A stretch of 64,000 bases of DNA from Bradyrhizobium lupini (lineage in GTDB: Bacteria; Pseudomonadota; Alphaproteobacteria; Rhizobiales; Xanthobacteraceae). Under the pieces are notes generated by a model. That model ran no database searches and had not been told where the DNA came from. It was given only the letters and a program-made list of their open reading frames with translations. Below, one piece after another: positions 17,975 to 27,698 of the stretch. Made by a program: the position numbers and the translations under genes. Position 1 is the stretch's first letter; each line of letters begins with the position of its first letter. The stretch spans positions 7,149,001 through 7,213,000 of the forward strand of contig NZ_CP162553.1 of assembly GCF_040939785.1 (NCBI RefSeq), read 5' to 3'.

Positions 17975-18030
17975 GAGCTAACATCGTCGTCCCGGGCGGC
18001 GCTGACGCATCGCCCGGAATGACAGTTCCG

Positions 18031-18690
18031 TTATTTCGGCTGCGGCACGATCCGGATGTAGGGCTTCGGCTCCTTCCAGCCTTGCGGGTAGATCGTCTTG
18101 GCCTCGTCGTTGGAGACCGAGCCCGCGATGATGACGTCGTCACCCTGCGACCAGTCGGCCGGGGTCGCGACGCGGTGCTTGGCGGTGAGCTGGAGCGAGT
18201 CGATCACGCGGAGGATCTCCTGGAAGTTCCGACCCGTCGTCATCGGATAGACCAGCACCAGCTTGATCTTCTTGTCCGGCCCGATGATGAAGACGTTGCG
18301 GACCGTCTGGTTGTCGGCGGCCGTGCGGGTGAGGGGATCGCCCGAAATCGCGGCCGGCAGCATGCCGTAGAGCTTGGAGACGTTGTAATCGGTGTCGCCG
18401 ATCATCGGATAGTTCGGGGCCGCGCCTTGCGTCTCCTTGATGTCCTCCGACCATTTGGAATGGCGGTCGACCGGATCAACCGAGAGGCCCATCAGCTTGA
18501 CGCCGCGCTTGTCGAATTCCGGCTTCAGCTTGGCCAGCGCGCCGAGCTCGGTCGTGCAAACCGGTGTGAAGTCCTTCGGGTGCGAGAACAGCAGCGCCCA
18601 GCTATTGCCGATCCAGTCGTGGAACTTGATCTTCCCTTCGGTGGTCTCGGCTTCGAAGTCGGGGGCGGTGGTGCCAATCGGAAGTGTCAT
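18031..18690 (-). CDS. 1-Cys peroxiredoxin (Prx6 type)
   Basis: A 219-residue cytoplasmic thiol peroxidase that reduces hydrogen peroxide and organic hydroperoxides. The peroxidatic Cys45 sits in HPKDFTPVCTTELG, the PxxxTxxC motif. No resolving cysteine at the 2-Cys position is seen, and the long C-terminal part (QLTAKHRVATPADWSQGDDV) is typical of the Prx6 subgroup. The gene has its own promoter at 18747-18775 and the neighbours are unrelated. Confidence 0.93.
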   Translation of the reverse strand: MTLPIGTTAPDFEAETTEGKIKFHDWIGNSWALLFSHPKDFTPVCTTELGALAKLKPEFDKRGVKLMGLSVDPVDRHSKWSEDIKETQGAAPNYPMIGDTDYNVSKLYGMLPAAISGDPLTRTAADNQTVRNVFIIGPDKKIKLVLVYPMTTGRNFQEILRVIDSLQLTAKHRVATPADWSQGDDVIIAGSVSNDEAKTIYPQGWKEPKPYIRIVPQPK

Positions 18691-18746
18691 GGTTCTACCT
18701 CATGTTATTGAATTTACTTGCGAATTCATCTTTGACCGTCGCGGGC

Positions 18747-18775
18747 ATTATAGGGTCTCCGCGATCCCAAGTGAA
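18747..18775 (-). promoter_or_regulatory. Sigma-70-like promoter of the peroxiredoxin gene
   Basis: Reading the minus strand, TTCACT, a 17-base spacer and a perfect TATAAT lie about 60-85 bases upstream of the ATG at 18690. Spacing and position fit a housekeeping promoter. No OxyR-type operator is recognised. Confidence 0.6.
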
Positions 18776-19082
18776 CGCTAACTGAACCGCTTCAAGTAAA
18801 ATGTGAATTCCTTCTTTGAAGGCCTGATTTCCTAGCACCTTTTTGTTACAGCCGCGCCCGCGGCGAAACATCTCCACCGGGGCTATACGGGCGTGATTGC
18901 CCCGAGAAAGCCTTTTATGGCTTCCATCACGCTCGCCCGGCGCTCGCCAGAACCAAAATGGTCCTGACAGCGACCAATTGGCAACTATCTCAAAGAGTCG
19001 CGATCCCGGTGCCGAATCATTAACCACCCCTTTACGCCGGCATGAAAATGCTGGCCGATCAGAAGAAATCTGGAAGTGAACT

Positions 19083-19655
19083 ATGTCTGCCGCTGCGCAT
19101 AAGTCTGTTGAGTCACCGTCCCTCGAACCATCCTGCCGCGATACCTCGACCCATGCACTGACCATCGTGCGCGACGGCGTGATCACGGGCGAAGGCCCGA
19201 CCACCAAGGGAAGGGTGCACTTCTCCCGCTCGCTCGATGCCGATGACACCGCCTGGTGCGCCCGCATCCTCACCGCCACGGCCGTCAACGACCAGCCGGT
19301 CAGCCGCACTGAGGCCGAAGTGCTGTTCGAGATCAACGAAGCCGCCACCGAGCGCACCGATGGCGGCCGGTTCGACGACCTGCTCGCCAAGGCGGTAGCT
19401 CATTATGCCGCGAGCGCCTCCGGCCTGAAGGTGCCGCCGCGCAGCGTGGCGCTGTCGGCCGAGTCCGACATCGAGAGCTGGGCGCCGTCCTATGCCTCCA
19501 AGGTCAACAGCGAAATGCTCGAGTGGATCGCCGGCCAGATGCGCGGCAAGCGCCAGAACAACCGTCGCCTGATGGCGATGGTGGCGACCTTCCTGGGCGC
19601 CACCGCGCTGCCTCTGGCGGGCCAATTGCCGAACGTGTTCGACATCGGCATGTAA
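19083..19655 (+). CDS. Conserved hypothetical protein
   Basis: A 190-residue soluble protein from ATG 19083 with GGAAG upstream. The first half carries a segment HALTIVRDGVITGEGPTTKG and an acidic helical region (VSRTEAEVLFEINEAATERT). The middle is similar to TerB-like helical proteins (EINEAA...FDDLLAKAVAHYAAS), a resemblance I treat as weak. The C-terminal segment is moderately hydrophobic (RLMAMVATFLGATALPLAG). A strong terminator follows. Function unknown. Confidence 0.6.
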   Translation: MSAAAHKSVESPSLEPSCRDTSTHALTIVRDGVITGEGPTTKGRVHFSRSLDADDTAWCARILTATAVNDQPVSRTEAEVLFEINEAATERTDGGRFDDLLAKAVAHYAASASGLKVPPRSVALSAESDIESWAPSYASKVNSEMLEWIAGQMRGKRQNNRRLMAMVATFLGATALPLAGQLPNVFDIGM

Positions 19656-19702
19656 GATTTTGGGCATGTAAAATTCTGCGCCTTTCACGAAGGACGCATT
19701 TG

Positions 19703-19732
19703 AACGGCGGGGTTATTTCCCCGCCGTTTTTT
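19703..19732. terminator. Strong rho-independent terminator shared by convergent genes
   Basis: AACGGCGGGG and CCCCGCCGTT form a ten-base-pair perfect stem with a six-base loop followed by TTTTTT on the plus strand. It ends the gene at 19083-19655. The stop codon of the convergent hydrolase gene (TAA at 19715-19713) lies in the loop itself. Confidence 0.85.
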
Positions 19733-21582
19733 GTTTGCCGGCGTCCGGCTCCAGCCCGAGCGTGCGGCCGGGGAAGCCGGCCGTGTCGAAATAGCGCTGG
19801 CTGCCGACGCGCTGGAAGTTCAGCACGGTCTGCAGGCCGTTCTCGGACTTCTTCGACTTCTCGACCCCCTTGTAGGCCTTCGGCACGATGCCGTTGGGCA
19901 ACGCCTCCGACATCACGCGGCCGACGAGACCGCCGTTCTGGAGAAGCGCGCAGACCGAGGAGCTGGGCGGCCGTCATGCCGACGTCGGCATTGCTGACCG
20001 GGATCTCGCTGACATAGCCGGCTTTGAAGTCCGGACCGACCGCGGCCATGAAGTTCATGGTGTCGCCGCGGCTGAAGCTGCCATGCATGCCCTGGCCCTG
20101 GCGCAGCACGGTGTCGGCGACCTGCACCGAGCAGTTGGTCGGCGCCTCGCCGCAATCGCTGGCATAGGAGCGGAAGTTGACCACGATCGCCGGCGTCGGC
20201 GTCGCCGCCTTGCCGCGCAGATTGATGCTCGACAGCGGCAGCGTGCCGGGGAAGCGGCCGAGCGAGTCATCGACGAACAGGCCGGAGACGTAATCCTGCT
20301 CAAGCAGCAGCTTGACGGTCTTGGCCGCCAGCTTCTTGTCTTTGGTCGGCAAATAGATCAGGTCAGAGCCGCCATTGGTGGCGACGACGAGATCGGGCTT
20401 TTCCGGATCCTTGCCGAGCACGCCGTTGCCGGCCTTGGGATGCTTGTTGCCCTCGACCTTGGCGTTCTTGTCGTTGGGATCGAACAGCGGCAGGTCGAGC
20501 GCCTTCGCCAGATCGAGCGCCAGAAAACCCATCGGCAAAAAGTCCTTCGGCGTGTCGTCATAACTGACCTTGGCCGAGGGGCTGGTCTTGCTTTCCTTGG
20601 AGATGGTCGAGAAGCCGTGGTCGGCCTGGACCATGATGTTGGTGGTGGCGGCAAGGCCGAGCTCGTCCAGCGCCTTGCGGAGCTGGGCGAGGTTGTTGTC
20701 GGCATTCTTGATGCCGGCCATCGAGGTCGGCCCGTTGATGCCGGGCATGATCTGGTTGAGGCTGTCGCCGGTGTTGTGCTGACTGCCATCGGGGTCGCGC
20801 GACCAGAACACCAGCACGAACGGCTTGTTGCGCGCCTTGAACATCGGCAGCACGACCTTGGCCGCGACATCGGCGAAATAGGCCTGCTGCGCGACGTTGG
20901 CCGCCGTGGTGCCGGGCGTCTTGGCATCGCCCGCCTTGGAGTTGTCGCCGCGCGGCGGCGTGGCGAGGGGCAGGCCGGCCTTGGTGAGAGCGGCCTTGAC
21001 CTCGTCCGACAGCGCCACGCCGTTCTTGCCGCCGGTCGCATCGTCGAACACGACCGAATGCAGGCCGGCCTTTTCGGGCTTGTCGGTGTGGTCGAACTGA
21101 TAGGTCGGACCATGCTTGCCGAGCGCGGCGGTGCTGTAGCCCTTGTCGCGGGCCAATTTCAGGATCGTGTCCTCGTTGAGGTAGTCGCCCTTGAAATGCT
21201 CGTCGATGTCGCCAAGCACGGCGTCGTTCTCGATGAAGGGGACCACGGTGTCGCCGGCGGGTACCGAGGTGTAGTTGGTCCAGATCGTATTGGAGAACAC
21301 GCCGGTATCGCCGAGATAATGGCCGGTCGACATCGCCGAGCCGTTGGCCATGGTGAAGGTCGGGAACAGCGAATGCGAATTCTTGAAGTTGACGCCCTTG
21401 TCGCGGATTTCGGCCATTGCGGGGGCGGTCTCAGGCGTGACCTTCAGCGCCCGCAGACCGTCCGGAATGAACAGGATCAGGTTACGGGGCGTGTTGTTCT
21501 CTGCGGAGGCAGGTCCGGTCGAAAATCCTGCGGACAACACTGTCAGTCCGGCTGACAGCAAAACCAGCGAACGGCGCATCAA
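19713..21582 (-). CDS. Secreted alkaline-phosphatase-superfamily hydrolase, one frameshift
   Basis: An exported enzyme of about 623 residues, type I phosphodiesterase/nucleotide pyrophosphatase class. A signal peptide (LVLLSAGLTVLSAGFSTGPA) precedes the metal-binding strand NLILFIPDGLR and the nucleophile region SLFPTFTMANGSAMSTGHYL. Later metal ligands lie in SRDPDGSQHNTGDS and VQADHGFSTI. Near 19941-19952 the frame changes from GLRASPERRS to LLQNGGLVGRVMSEALPNG; one extra base explains it, and the C-terminus then ends GRTLGLEPDAGKQKTAGK. It probably hydrolyses phosphodiesters in the periplasm; the substrate is unknown. Confidence 0.82.
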
Positions 21583-21757
21583 AATCTCTCCCTGCGAGGC
21601 GGCTTGGCCGCCAACCGCGGCCCCCGGCTTCGTTTAGTTTCGCTGCATGACGGTTTTGTTACAAGAGCGGAGCGCCATGTAAAGAAGGACAGGGGCCCCG
21701 CTCTGCGCGGCGTCCGGCGGCACGAGATCGCGGTGTCGGCACGCGCTGCTTCAGCAT

Positions 21758-21837
21758 CGTTATTGCGAGCGCAGCGAAGCAATCCAGAATCTTTCCCCGG
21801 CGGCAGACTGGATTGCTTCGCTGCGCTCGCAATGACG
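21758..21837. repeat. Palindromic intergenic repeat, copy 1
   Basis: Two 30-base arms, CGTTATTGCGAGCGCAGCGA... and its complement ending CGCTCGCAATGACG, pair with one mismatch around a 20-base spacer. The same element occurs at 50284-50369 and 56367-56489. It is of the kind dispersed between genes in Bradyrhizobium chromosomes and could fold into a long RNA hairpin. Confidence 0.85.
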
Positions 21838-22493
21838 GAGTGAGTGGCTGGCAGCGTCGCGCTTCGATTCGCATTCCGAGCGGCAGACACACCTTCGCCC
21901 TCTCGCGGCGCATTTCGCCCGAGCTTTGCTTGGTCGCCTCACCCTCAAAATGAAAGAGGGCGCAGGGAAGACCGGGTGCCGGCTGGCACCCGCGGTCCAC
22001 TGTGCGAGATTGTCGTAAGAACAATGCACAGCGGCATACAGGTGAAGCCCAACATCCGGCCTTCCCTGCGCAGTGGCTTTACGGCTTATGTCGTGCTCTC
22101 CCCGGGGAGCGATGCACTATTGCCCCCGTCGCCTTGCGGATGGCTGATGCGTGTGCCCGGTTGGGCAACCCACATCACCGCAACGCTTGACGCACAGACC
22201 CCGGGCGTCAGGACCACACGATTTTGCCGTACGCCGATCGCACCGGTCGTGTGCGCGACGCCTTCGCTCACGGTTAGCCGCCCTGCGAAGCCATTCGCGC
22301 CGATGTGACTAACGTCCACCGCCGTCCGGCCCGCGTTCGTGACGATCGCGATACGCCCCTCTTCCTTGGGCCGGGTTGAGAAATTCCTAACAAAAATCCG
22401 AATTCTAATAAAGAGAAATATTTTGTCGCCGTTGCGTTGACCCCGGACTTGGGTGTTTCGCCAGAAATGACGCAAGGGATTGTGGCCGAGCGG
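21838..22493. other. Non-coding stretch, probable multicopy rhizobial sequence
   Basis: About 650 bases with no supported gene. The part from about 22070 to 22380 has open frames on both strands that I recognise as a type of sequence seen repeatedly between Bradyrhizobium genes, so it may be a second dispersed repeat. I base that on memory; a genome-wide self-comparison would settle it. Confidence 0.35.
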
Positions 22494-22811
22494 TCAATCC
22501 GGTGCCGTCGGCACCGGCGTATTCTGAGCGACCGCCTTGGCCGGCGCGGCCGTCGTGGAATTGCGGCCGCCATTGGCCAGGTTGCGGCGAAGCGATGGCG
22601 GCGCCGCCTGCAGGGCAAAGATGATCGCGATCTGGGTCCGGTTCTGAAGGCGGTATTTGCGCATGATGTTGCCGATATGCGCCCGCACCGTGTTCTCCGA
22701 GATCTTGAGCTCGTACGCGATGTTCTTGTTCTGCATTCCGCGGGCGATCAGCGTCATCAGGTCCCGCTCGCGTGGCGTTGGTGTGATCGAATATTTCGGA
22801 TCCGGACTCAT
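22494..22811 (-). CDS. Small LuxR-type DNA-binding protein
   Basis: A 105-residue protein that is almost only a GerE/LuxR helix-turn-helix: TPRERDLMTLIARGMQNKNI then SENTVRAHIGNIMRKYRLQN. There is no receiver or autoinducer domain. The tail of 35 residues is Ala/Pro/Thr-rich. GGAGGAG lies seven bases before ATG 22811, so the longer frame is rejected. It sits 48 bases downstream of the efflux permease and may belong to that operon, possibly regulating it. Confidence 0.8.
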   Translation of the reverse strand: MSPDPKYSITPTPRERDLMTLIARGMQNKNIAYELKISENTVRAHIGNIMRKYRLQNRTQIAIIFALQAAPPSLRRNLANGGRNSTTAAPAKAVAQNTPVPTAPD

Positions 22812-22859
22812 AACTGCTCCTCCGTGGCCATTGGTCGATGCGAACACTCCAGCATATTC

Positions 22860-24084
22860 TCACTCCGTCTTGAGTGCCTCGATCGGGCTGAGCTTGGATG
22901 CCTTGTGGGCGGGATAAAAGCCGAAGATCAGGCCGGTCGCGATCGAGAAAGCGAGGGCAAGGCCGATCGCCTGACCGTCGATCGAGGTGATCCATCCTGC
23001 CATGCGAGCGACCGTCATCGAGAGCGTGACGCCGGCACCGACGCCGATCGCGCCGCCGAGCAGGCAGAGCACGAGGGCCTCGCAGAGAAACTGAAGACGG
23101 ATGTCCCGCATCCGCCCGCCAAGCGCGCGGCGGATTCCGATCTCGCGCGTGCGCTCGGTGACCGAAACGATCATGACGTTCATGATGCTGATGCCGCCAA
23201 CGAGCAGCGAGACCGAGGCGATGGCGACGAGCAGGAGCGCGACGGTGCGGATCGCTCCCTGCTGCGCTTCCATGGCGGCGGCCGGATCCTGGACCTTGAA
23301 GTCGTCCTCCTGGCCAGCGGGAATGCGGTGGCGCTGCCGCAGCAGGTTTTCGATCTCCGTTCGCGCCCCCGCCATCTGTCCGTCCGCGGCCACCTTGGCG
23401 ATGATATAGGCGACCGAGATCCCGGTTGATGTTGCTTGCGCTGCCGAGGAAGCGCAGCTTGGCCGTGGTGAGCGGCACGAAGGCGACGTCGTCCTGCGCC
23501 GGTCCCTTGCGATCGAGAACGCCGACCACTTCGAGCGGCACCTTCATGATCCTGATCTGTGCGCCGATCGGGTCTTCGCCGGGCGCGAACAGCTCATGCG
23601 CCACCGTGCTGCCGAGGATCACGACCTTGCCGGCGCCTGCCTCCTCGCTGCCGGAAAAATAGCGCCCGGTCGCAAGCTGCCAGTCGCGCACCATGAAGTG
23701 CCCGGTCGTCGTCCCGTTGATCGTCGTGTTCCAGTTCTTGCTCTCGTGAATGACCTGGGCCGTTCCTGCAATCGAGCCGGCCGCTGCCTGGATCTCGGGG
23801 ATCTGCTCGAGGATCGCCTGCACGTCGCTCTCGGTCATGGTCAGCTTGCTGCCATCCTTGAGGCGCACGCCGCCCTGGTAGACCGCACCGGGGTTGATCA
23901 TCAGCACGTTGGCGCCGATCGAGCGGATCTGCTCCTGCAGGCGAAGCTGCGCGCCGGACCCGATCGCAAACACCGTCACGATCGAGGCGACGCCGATCAC
24001 GATGCCGAGCATGGTGAGGATGCTGCGCAACGGATTGAGGCGCAACGCGTGCAAAGCGATTTGAAAGCCCTGGAGCATGGTCAT
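22860..24084 (-). CDS. MacB-like ABC transporter permease, one frameshift
   Basis: An inner-membrane permease of about 408 residues. The MacB plan is visible: N-terminal TM helix (LTMLGIVIGVASIVTVFAIG), a large periplasmic domain, and three C-terminal TM helices starting VALLLVAIASVSLLVGGISI, with the ERTREIGIRRALG coupling motif and a final AHKASKLSPIEALKTE. Near 23420-23424 the frame shifts, SNINRD being replaced by ISVAYIIAKVAADG; one extra G in CCGGG explains it. The ATG at 24084 overlaps the stop of the ATPase gene (ATGA). It forms a tripartite-type export system with the next two genes. Confidence 0.85.
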
Positions 24085-24806
24085 GGCGCAGCGTTCCGTT
24101 TCGGCAGGATCGGGACCAGCGTTTCGTCAGCGACGAGCTCGCCGTCGTGCAGGCGGATCGTGCGCCGGCACTGGGTCGCGATGCCGGGGTCATGCGTGAT
24201 CATCACGATGGTCTGGCCGGACCGGTTCAGCGCGGCGAACAGGGCCAGTATCTCGGCGCCGGTACGGCTGTCGAGCGCGCCGGTCGGCTCGTCGGCGAGC
24301 ACGATCAGCGGGGAGGCGATCAGGGCGCGCGCGATCGCGACGCGCTGCTGCTCACCGCCCGAGAGCTGTCGCGGGAAGTGGTGGGCCCGGTGCACCATGC
24401 CGACGGCCTCCAGGCTCTGCTCGGCGCGGGCCAGGCGTTCCTTGCGGCTGATGCCGCAATAGACCAGCGGCAGCGCGACGTTCTCAATCGCATTGTGGCG
24501 AGCGAGCAGATTGTAGGACTGGAATACGAAGCCGATGCTGCGGGCGCGCAGGGACGACCGGTGGTCTTCCGAGAGATCGGCGACGTCGGCTCCCTCGAGA
24601 TAGAGCGCGCCCTCGCTCGGCAGGTCGAGCAGCCCGATCATGTTCATCAGCGTCGATTTTCCGGAGCCCGAGGGTCCCATCACCGCGACGATCTCGCCTC
24701 GTTCGATGTCGAAGCTGACATTGCGCACCGCAGTCACCGCTACTCCGTCGGCGCGATAGGTCCTGGAGACCGACTGCAGGCTGATGAGGGGCGGGAGGGC
24801 CGTCAT
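24081..24806 (-). CDS. MacB-type ABC transporter ATP-binding protein
   Basis: A 241-residue ATPase that drives the export system. Walker A is GPSGSGKST, the Q-loop follows in FVFQSYNLLARH, the signature is LSGGEQQRVAIARAL, and Walker B with the D-loop is IVLADEPTGALDS; the switch histidine is in MITHDPGIA. ATG 24806 overlaps the stop of the membrane fusion gene by ATGA, and its own stop overlaps the permease start, so the three genes are translationally coupled. In full-length MacB this domain is fused to the permease; here it is separate. Confidence 0.93.
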   Translation of the reverse strand: MTALPPLISLQSVSRTYRADGVAVTAVRNVSFDIERGEIVAVMGPSGSGKSTLMNMIGLLDLPSEGALYLEGADVADLSEDHRSSLRARSIGFVFQSYNLLARHNAIENVALPLVYCGISRKERLARAEQSLEAVGMVHRAHHFPRQLSGGEQQRVAIARALIASPLIVLADEPTGALDSRTGAEILALFAALNRSGQTIVMITHDPGIATQCRRTIRLHDGELVADETLVPILPKRNAAP

Positions 24807-26230
24807 GATCCGAACCTTATGCCGAGAAATTCCATGCCGGCCGGCCGGATGGCCTGACCCACGGCGACCTGGCTGCCCTCGACGAGGTCTCCGCTCCTGA
24901 GTGCGACCTGTTCGGTGCCGGCCGCGCCGACGGTCACCGGAATACGCCGGAGTGAGCCGCTGGCGGTGCGCGCCCACACGGCGCTGCGCGCCGCGGCGTC
25001 CGGCCGCGTGCCCGAGGGCTGGAAGCGCAATGCAGCAAGCGGCACTTTCAGCACGTCGTCCTGCCGCTCGATCACGATCTTTACCAGGGCGGTCATGCCG
25101 GGCAGCAACGCGCCGTCGAGATTGGAGGTGGCCAGGACGACGGTGTAGGTCACGACGTGCTGCTGGTTCTGCGGTGCCTTGCGCACCTGCCGCACCACCG
25201 CCTCGAAGCGACGGTCCGGGTAGGCATCCACCGTGAAATGCGCGCGCTGGTCGGGGGCGATGCGTCCGATATCGGCTTCGTCGACCTGCGCGTGGATTTC
25301 CATGTCCTCCAGTCGATGCGCGACCACGAACGTGGTGCGCGATTCCAGTCCGACCGCGAGCGTCTGGCCCTCGTTGACGAACCTGCCGACGACGACGCCA
25401 TCGATCGGCGAGCGGATCACGGTGCGGTCGAGATCGGCCTGGGCCGCAGCGAGAACGGCCGCCTTTTCCGGCACGGCCATGCGTGCCTGCTGCAATTCCG
25501 CCTCGATCCGGCGGACGTCGGCCTGCGCCCCATCCACTGCATAGGAGTTGAGGGACATCAGAACCTCGGCCTCGCGTTCCTGGGCCAGACGCGCGGTGAA
25601 CTCCGTCTGCGCGTCGTCGACCGTCGTCGTGGCCACCACGTTTTGCGACTGGAGTGCCTGCTTCCGCTGCAAGGTCTTTTGCGCCGAGCTCTTGACTGCC
25701 TGGGCACTCTCGAGCTTGGCGGCGAGCACGTCCCGGCTACCCCTTGCGTTTTGCAGATCGATCCTGGTGCGATCGAGCTTGGCCCGTGCGACGTCGACCA
25801 GAGAATTGGCAACGGCCAGAGAGGCCCGGGCTTCGTCGACCTTGGCCGCAAAGCTGCGCGGATCGATCAGGGCGAGCGGCTGATCCTTGCTGACCGTGTC
25901 GTTGAAATCGACATAGACCCGGGCGAGCTGCCCGGACAGCTGGGAACCCACCTCGATCGTCTTGACCGGCTGCAGGGCTCCGGTGACGGTGATGGTCTGC
26001 TCGATGCTGCCGCGCTGGATTGAGGCAAAGCGGAATACGGGGGCGTCCGATCCGAAGCTCCGTGCTTCCAGCCCCACGGGTCTGAGCAGCCGTTGGCTCG
26101 ATGCGTAGGCAAGGGCCGCCTTCTGCGCCGCGGCCCCGGCCGCGTCGGTGATGACGGCCGGCCCCGCGGCGTAGACCGCGGCGAGGCCACATGCAGTTCC
26201 GAGCAAGGCAATAACTGGCACAAATCGCAT
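24803..26230 (-). CDS. MacA-like periplasmic membrane fusion protein
   Basis: A 475-residue HlyD/MacA family adaptor. After an N-terminal hydrophobic anchor come a barrel-sandwich half (ITVTGALQPVKTIEVGSQLS), a long coiled coil of about 150 residues, the second half (VIRSPIDGVVVGRFVNEGQT) and the beta-barrel and membrane-proximal domains. It links the permease to an outer-membrane channel and is first in the operon. No TolC-type gene is in the window, so that partner must be elsewhere. Substrates could be macrolides, peptides or siderophores; the sequence does not say. Confidence 0.9.
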   Translation of the reverse strand: MRFVPVIALLGTACGLAAVYAAGPAVITDAAGAAAQKAALAYASSQRLLRPVGLEARSFGSDAPVFRFASIQRGSIEQTITVTGALQPVKTIEVGSQLSGQLARVYVDFNDTVSKDQPLALIDPRSFAAKVDEARASLAVANSLVDVARAKLDRTRIDLQNARGSRDVLAAKLESAQAVKSSAQKTLQRKQALQSQNVVATTTVDDAQTEFTARLAQEREAEVLMSLNSYAVDGAQADVRRIEAELQQARMAVPEKAAVLAAAQADLDRTVIRSPIDGVVVGRFVNEGQTLAVGLESRTTFVVAHRLEDMEIHAQVDEADIGRIAPDQRAHFTVDAYPDRRFEAVVRQVRKAPQNQQHVVTYTVVLATSNLDGALLPGMTALVKIVIERQDDVLKVPLAALRFQPSGTRPDAAARSAVWARTASGSLRRIPVTVGAAGTEQVALRSGDLVEGSQVAVGQAIRPAGMEFLGIRFGS

Positions 26231-26873
26231 ATCAAAAACCCGCCTCTTGAAATGGCATCGTTGGCGGCAAAGGCAGAGATCGCGCTATGGTTGTAAACCC
26301 GCTATGGTTGTAAATCTTGAAAAACGCGGGCGATCGTCAGTGTGTCGCCGCTGCCGGGGCGACGGTCGGGTGCGCTTGATGATCCAGAAGTAAAGTCCGC
26401 GGGTGCTATTTTTCACGACTTGCCCGAAATGCATACGGAGCGTATCGATATGACGCGCGCGGTATCGAACTCGACAAGCTGACTGAACGTCTCGTCTGCT
26501 CTGGCCGAAGCGGCCAGCGCCCGGCGTTCAAGTCGGCACGTGGGTGGCGACGCCATGACGCACTCGGCGATACCGAAGTTCCCACGCCAGATCGTCGCGT
26601 TTCCGGTCGTCGCATTCCCAATCGCAGCATTGCCGATATCGCGCCTCGCCATGATGCCGCAGGTCGCGAGGGCGCATCCCCGCAATCACGAAACCCGATG
26701 TGTGAACACCTTCACTCGTCTTGAACGGGTGTTGGGCCTAAGACGTCGAAGCGGCGGATCGGAGCGACTCGCTCGATCCCCGCGAATTCATCCGAGCACC
26801 TTGATCTCGCTTGCAAGAAGAATGGATGGCTCGTTGCTTGTTCATCGAGCCCCAATCCGGGGAGCCCGTTTCC
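26231..26873. other. Intergenic region with a short tandem repeat
   Basis: A 640-base region between the divergent efflux operon and the FixJ-like regulator. GCTATGGTTGTAAA occurs at 26284-26297 and again at 26301-26314, a 17-base period upstream of the efflux operon, which could be an operator or a polymerase slip. Further right (26570-26660) is a weak GNA-type repetitive segment without a supported gene. Confidence 0.5.
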
Positions 26874-27533
26874 ATGAGTTCAGGTCAAGCCACAGTTTAT
26901 GTCATTGACGACGAGATCCAGATTCGAACCGCGATAGGAAGTCTCTGCGAGGAGACCGGGCATCAGGTGAAATTGTTTGCGTCGACCGACGAGTTTCTCG
27001 GGGAGACTATTTCCGGCGGGCCTTCATGCCTTGTGCTCGACGTCCGCTTTCCCGGCACGGCGCCGACCGGCCTCGAGCTTCAGCGCCGGCTCGCCGAGAC
27101 GGGCGTGCTTATCCCGATCGTCTTCATCAGCGGCCATTCCGACGTCCGCGTCTCGGTCGAGGCCATGAAGCGCGGCGCAGTCGAGTTTCTTCCAAAACCC
27201 TTTCGCGAACAGGAGATCCTCGACGCGATCAGGCACGGCATCGAGCGCGACCGCAGGCGGCTCGAACGCGAAGATAGCGTGCGCGAAGCGCGCCAGCGCG
27301 TCGAGACGCTGACGGCGAGGGAGCGGGAGATCATGCTGTTGATGGCCGAAGGTCTCGTCGCCAAGCAGATCGCGGCGAGGCTCGGGGTGAGCGAAGTGAC
27401 GGCCAAGGTCCATCGCACCAGGATGATGCGAAAACTGGAGCTTCGCTCGCCGATCGAGGTGGTGCGGTTGGTCGACAGCATGGGACGCGAAGAAGAGACG
27501 ACACGAACCGGCACGGGACAACCGTACAGCTAG
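26874..27533 (+). CDS. FixJ/LuxR-type response regulator
   Basis: A 219-residue response regulator. The receiver (residues 6-120) has the acidic pair IDDE, phospho-acceptor Asp in CLVLDVRFPG, and Lys in FLPKPF; the GerE helix-turn-helix runs from LTAREREIMLLMAEGLVAKQ to the EVTAKVHRTRMMRKL recognition helix. ATG 26874 is preferred because the receiver starts right after it; the frame is open from 26811. No kinase is adjacent. It lies 165 bases upstream of five curlin-like genes in the same direction. The Csg system of enterobacteria is controlled by the LuxR-family CsgD, so this may be their regulator; that link is inference. Confidence 0.85.
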   Translation: MSSGQATVYVIDDEIQIRTAIGSLCEETGHQVKLFASTDEFLGETISGGPSCLVLDVRFPGTAPTGLELQRRLAETGVLIPIVFISGHSDVRVSVEAMKRGAVEFLPKPFREQEILDAIRHGIERDRRRLEREDSVREARQRVETLTAREREIMLLMAEGLVAKQIAARLGVSEVTAKVHRTRMMRKLELRSPIEVVRLVDSMGREEETTRTGTGQPYS

Positions 27534-27698
27534 TGCCGCAGGCACCAAGGCGCCGCGCAACGTCTAGTCCGTACCGATTAGCATGAACTGCAGTCTGTCG
27601 CACGCAGCACGATCGGTTCAAAGTCGGTCCTGCGATGTCGGCCTCCTCCAAGACGGCATCCGAACCCAGTCAGAGATCTTAGCCAGAAAGGATATTCC

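Noticed and set aside
19888..21555. A 555-residue plus-strand open frame
   Set aside because: It is antisense to the alkaline-phosphatase-superfamily gene.
22086..22475. A 129-residue minus-strand open frame
   Set aside because: It looks like a recurring non-coding rhizobial intergenic sequence; no ribosome site and no recognisable domain.
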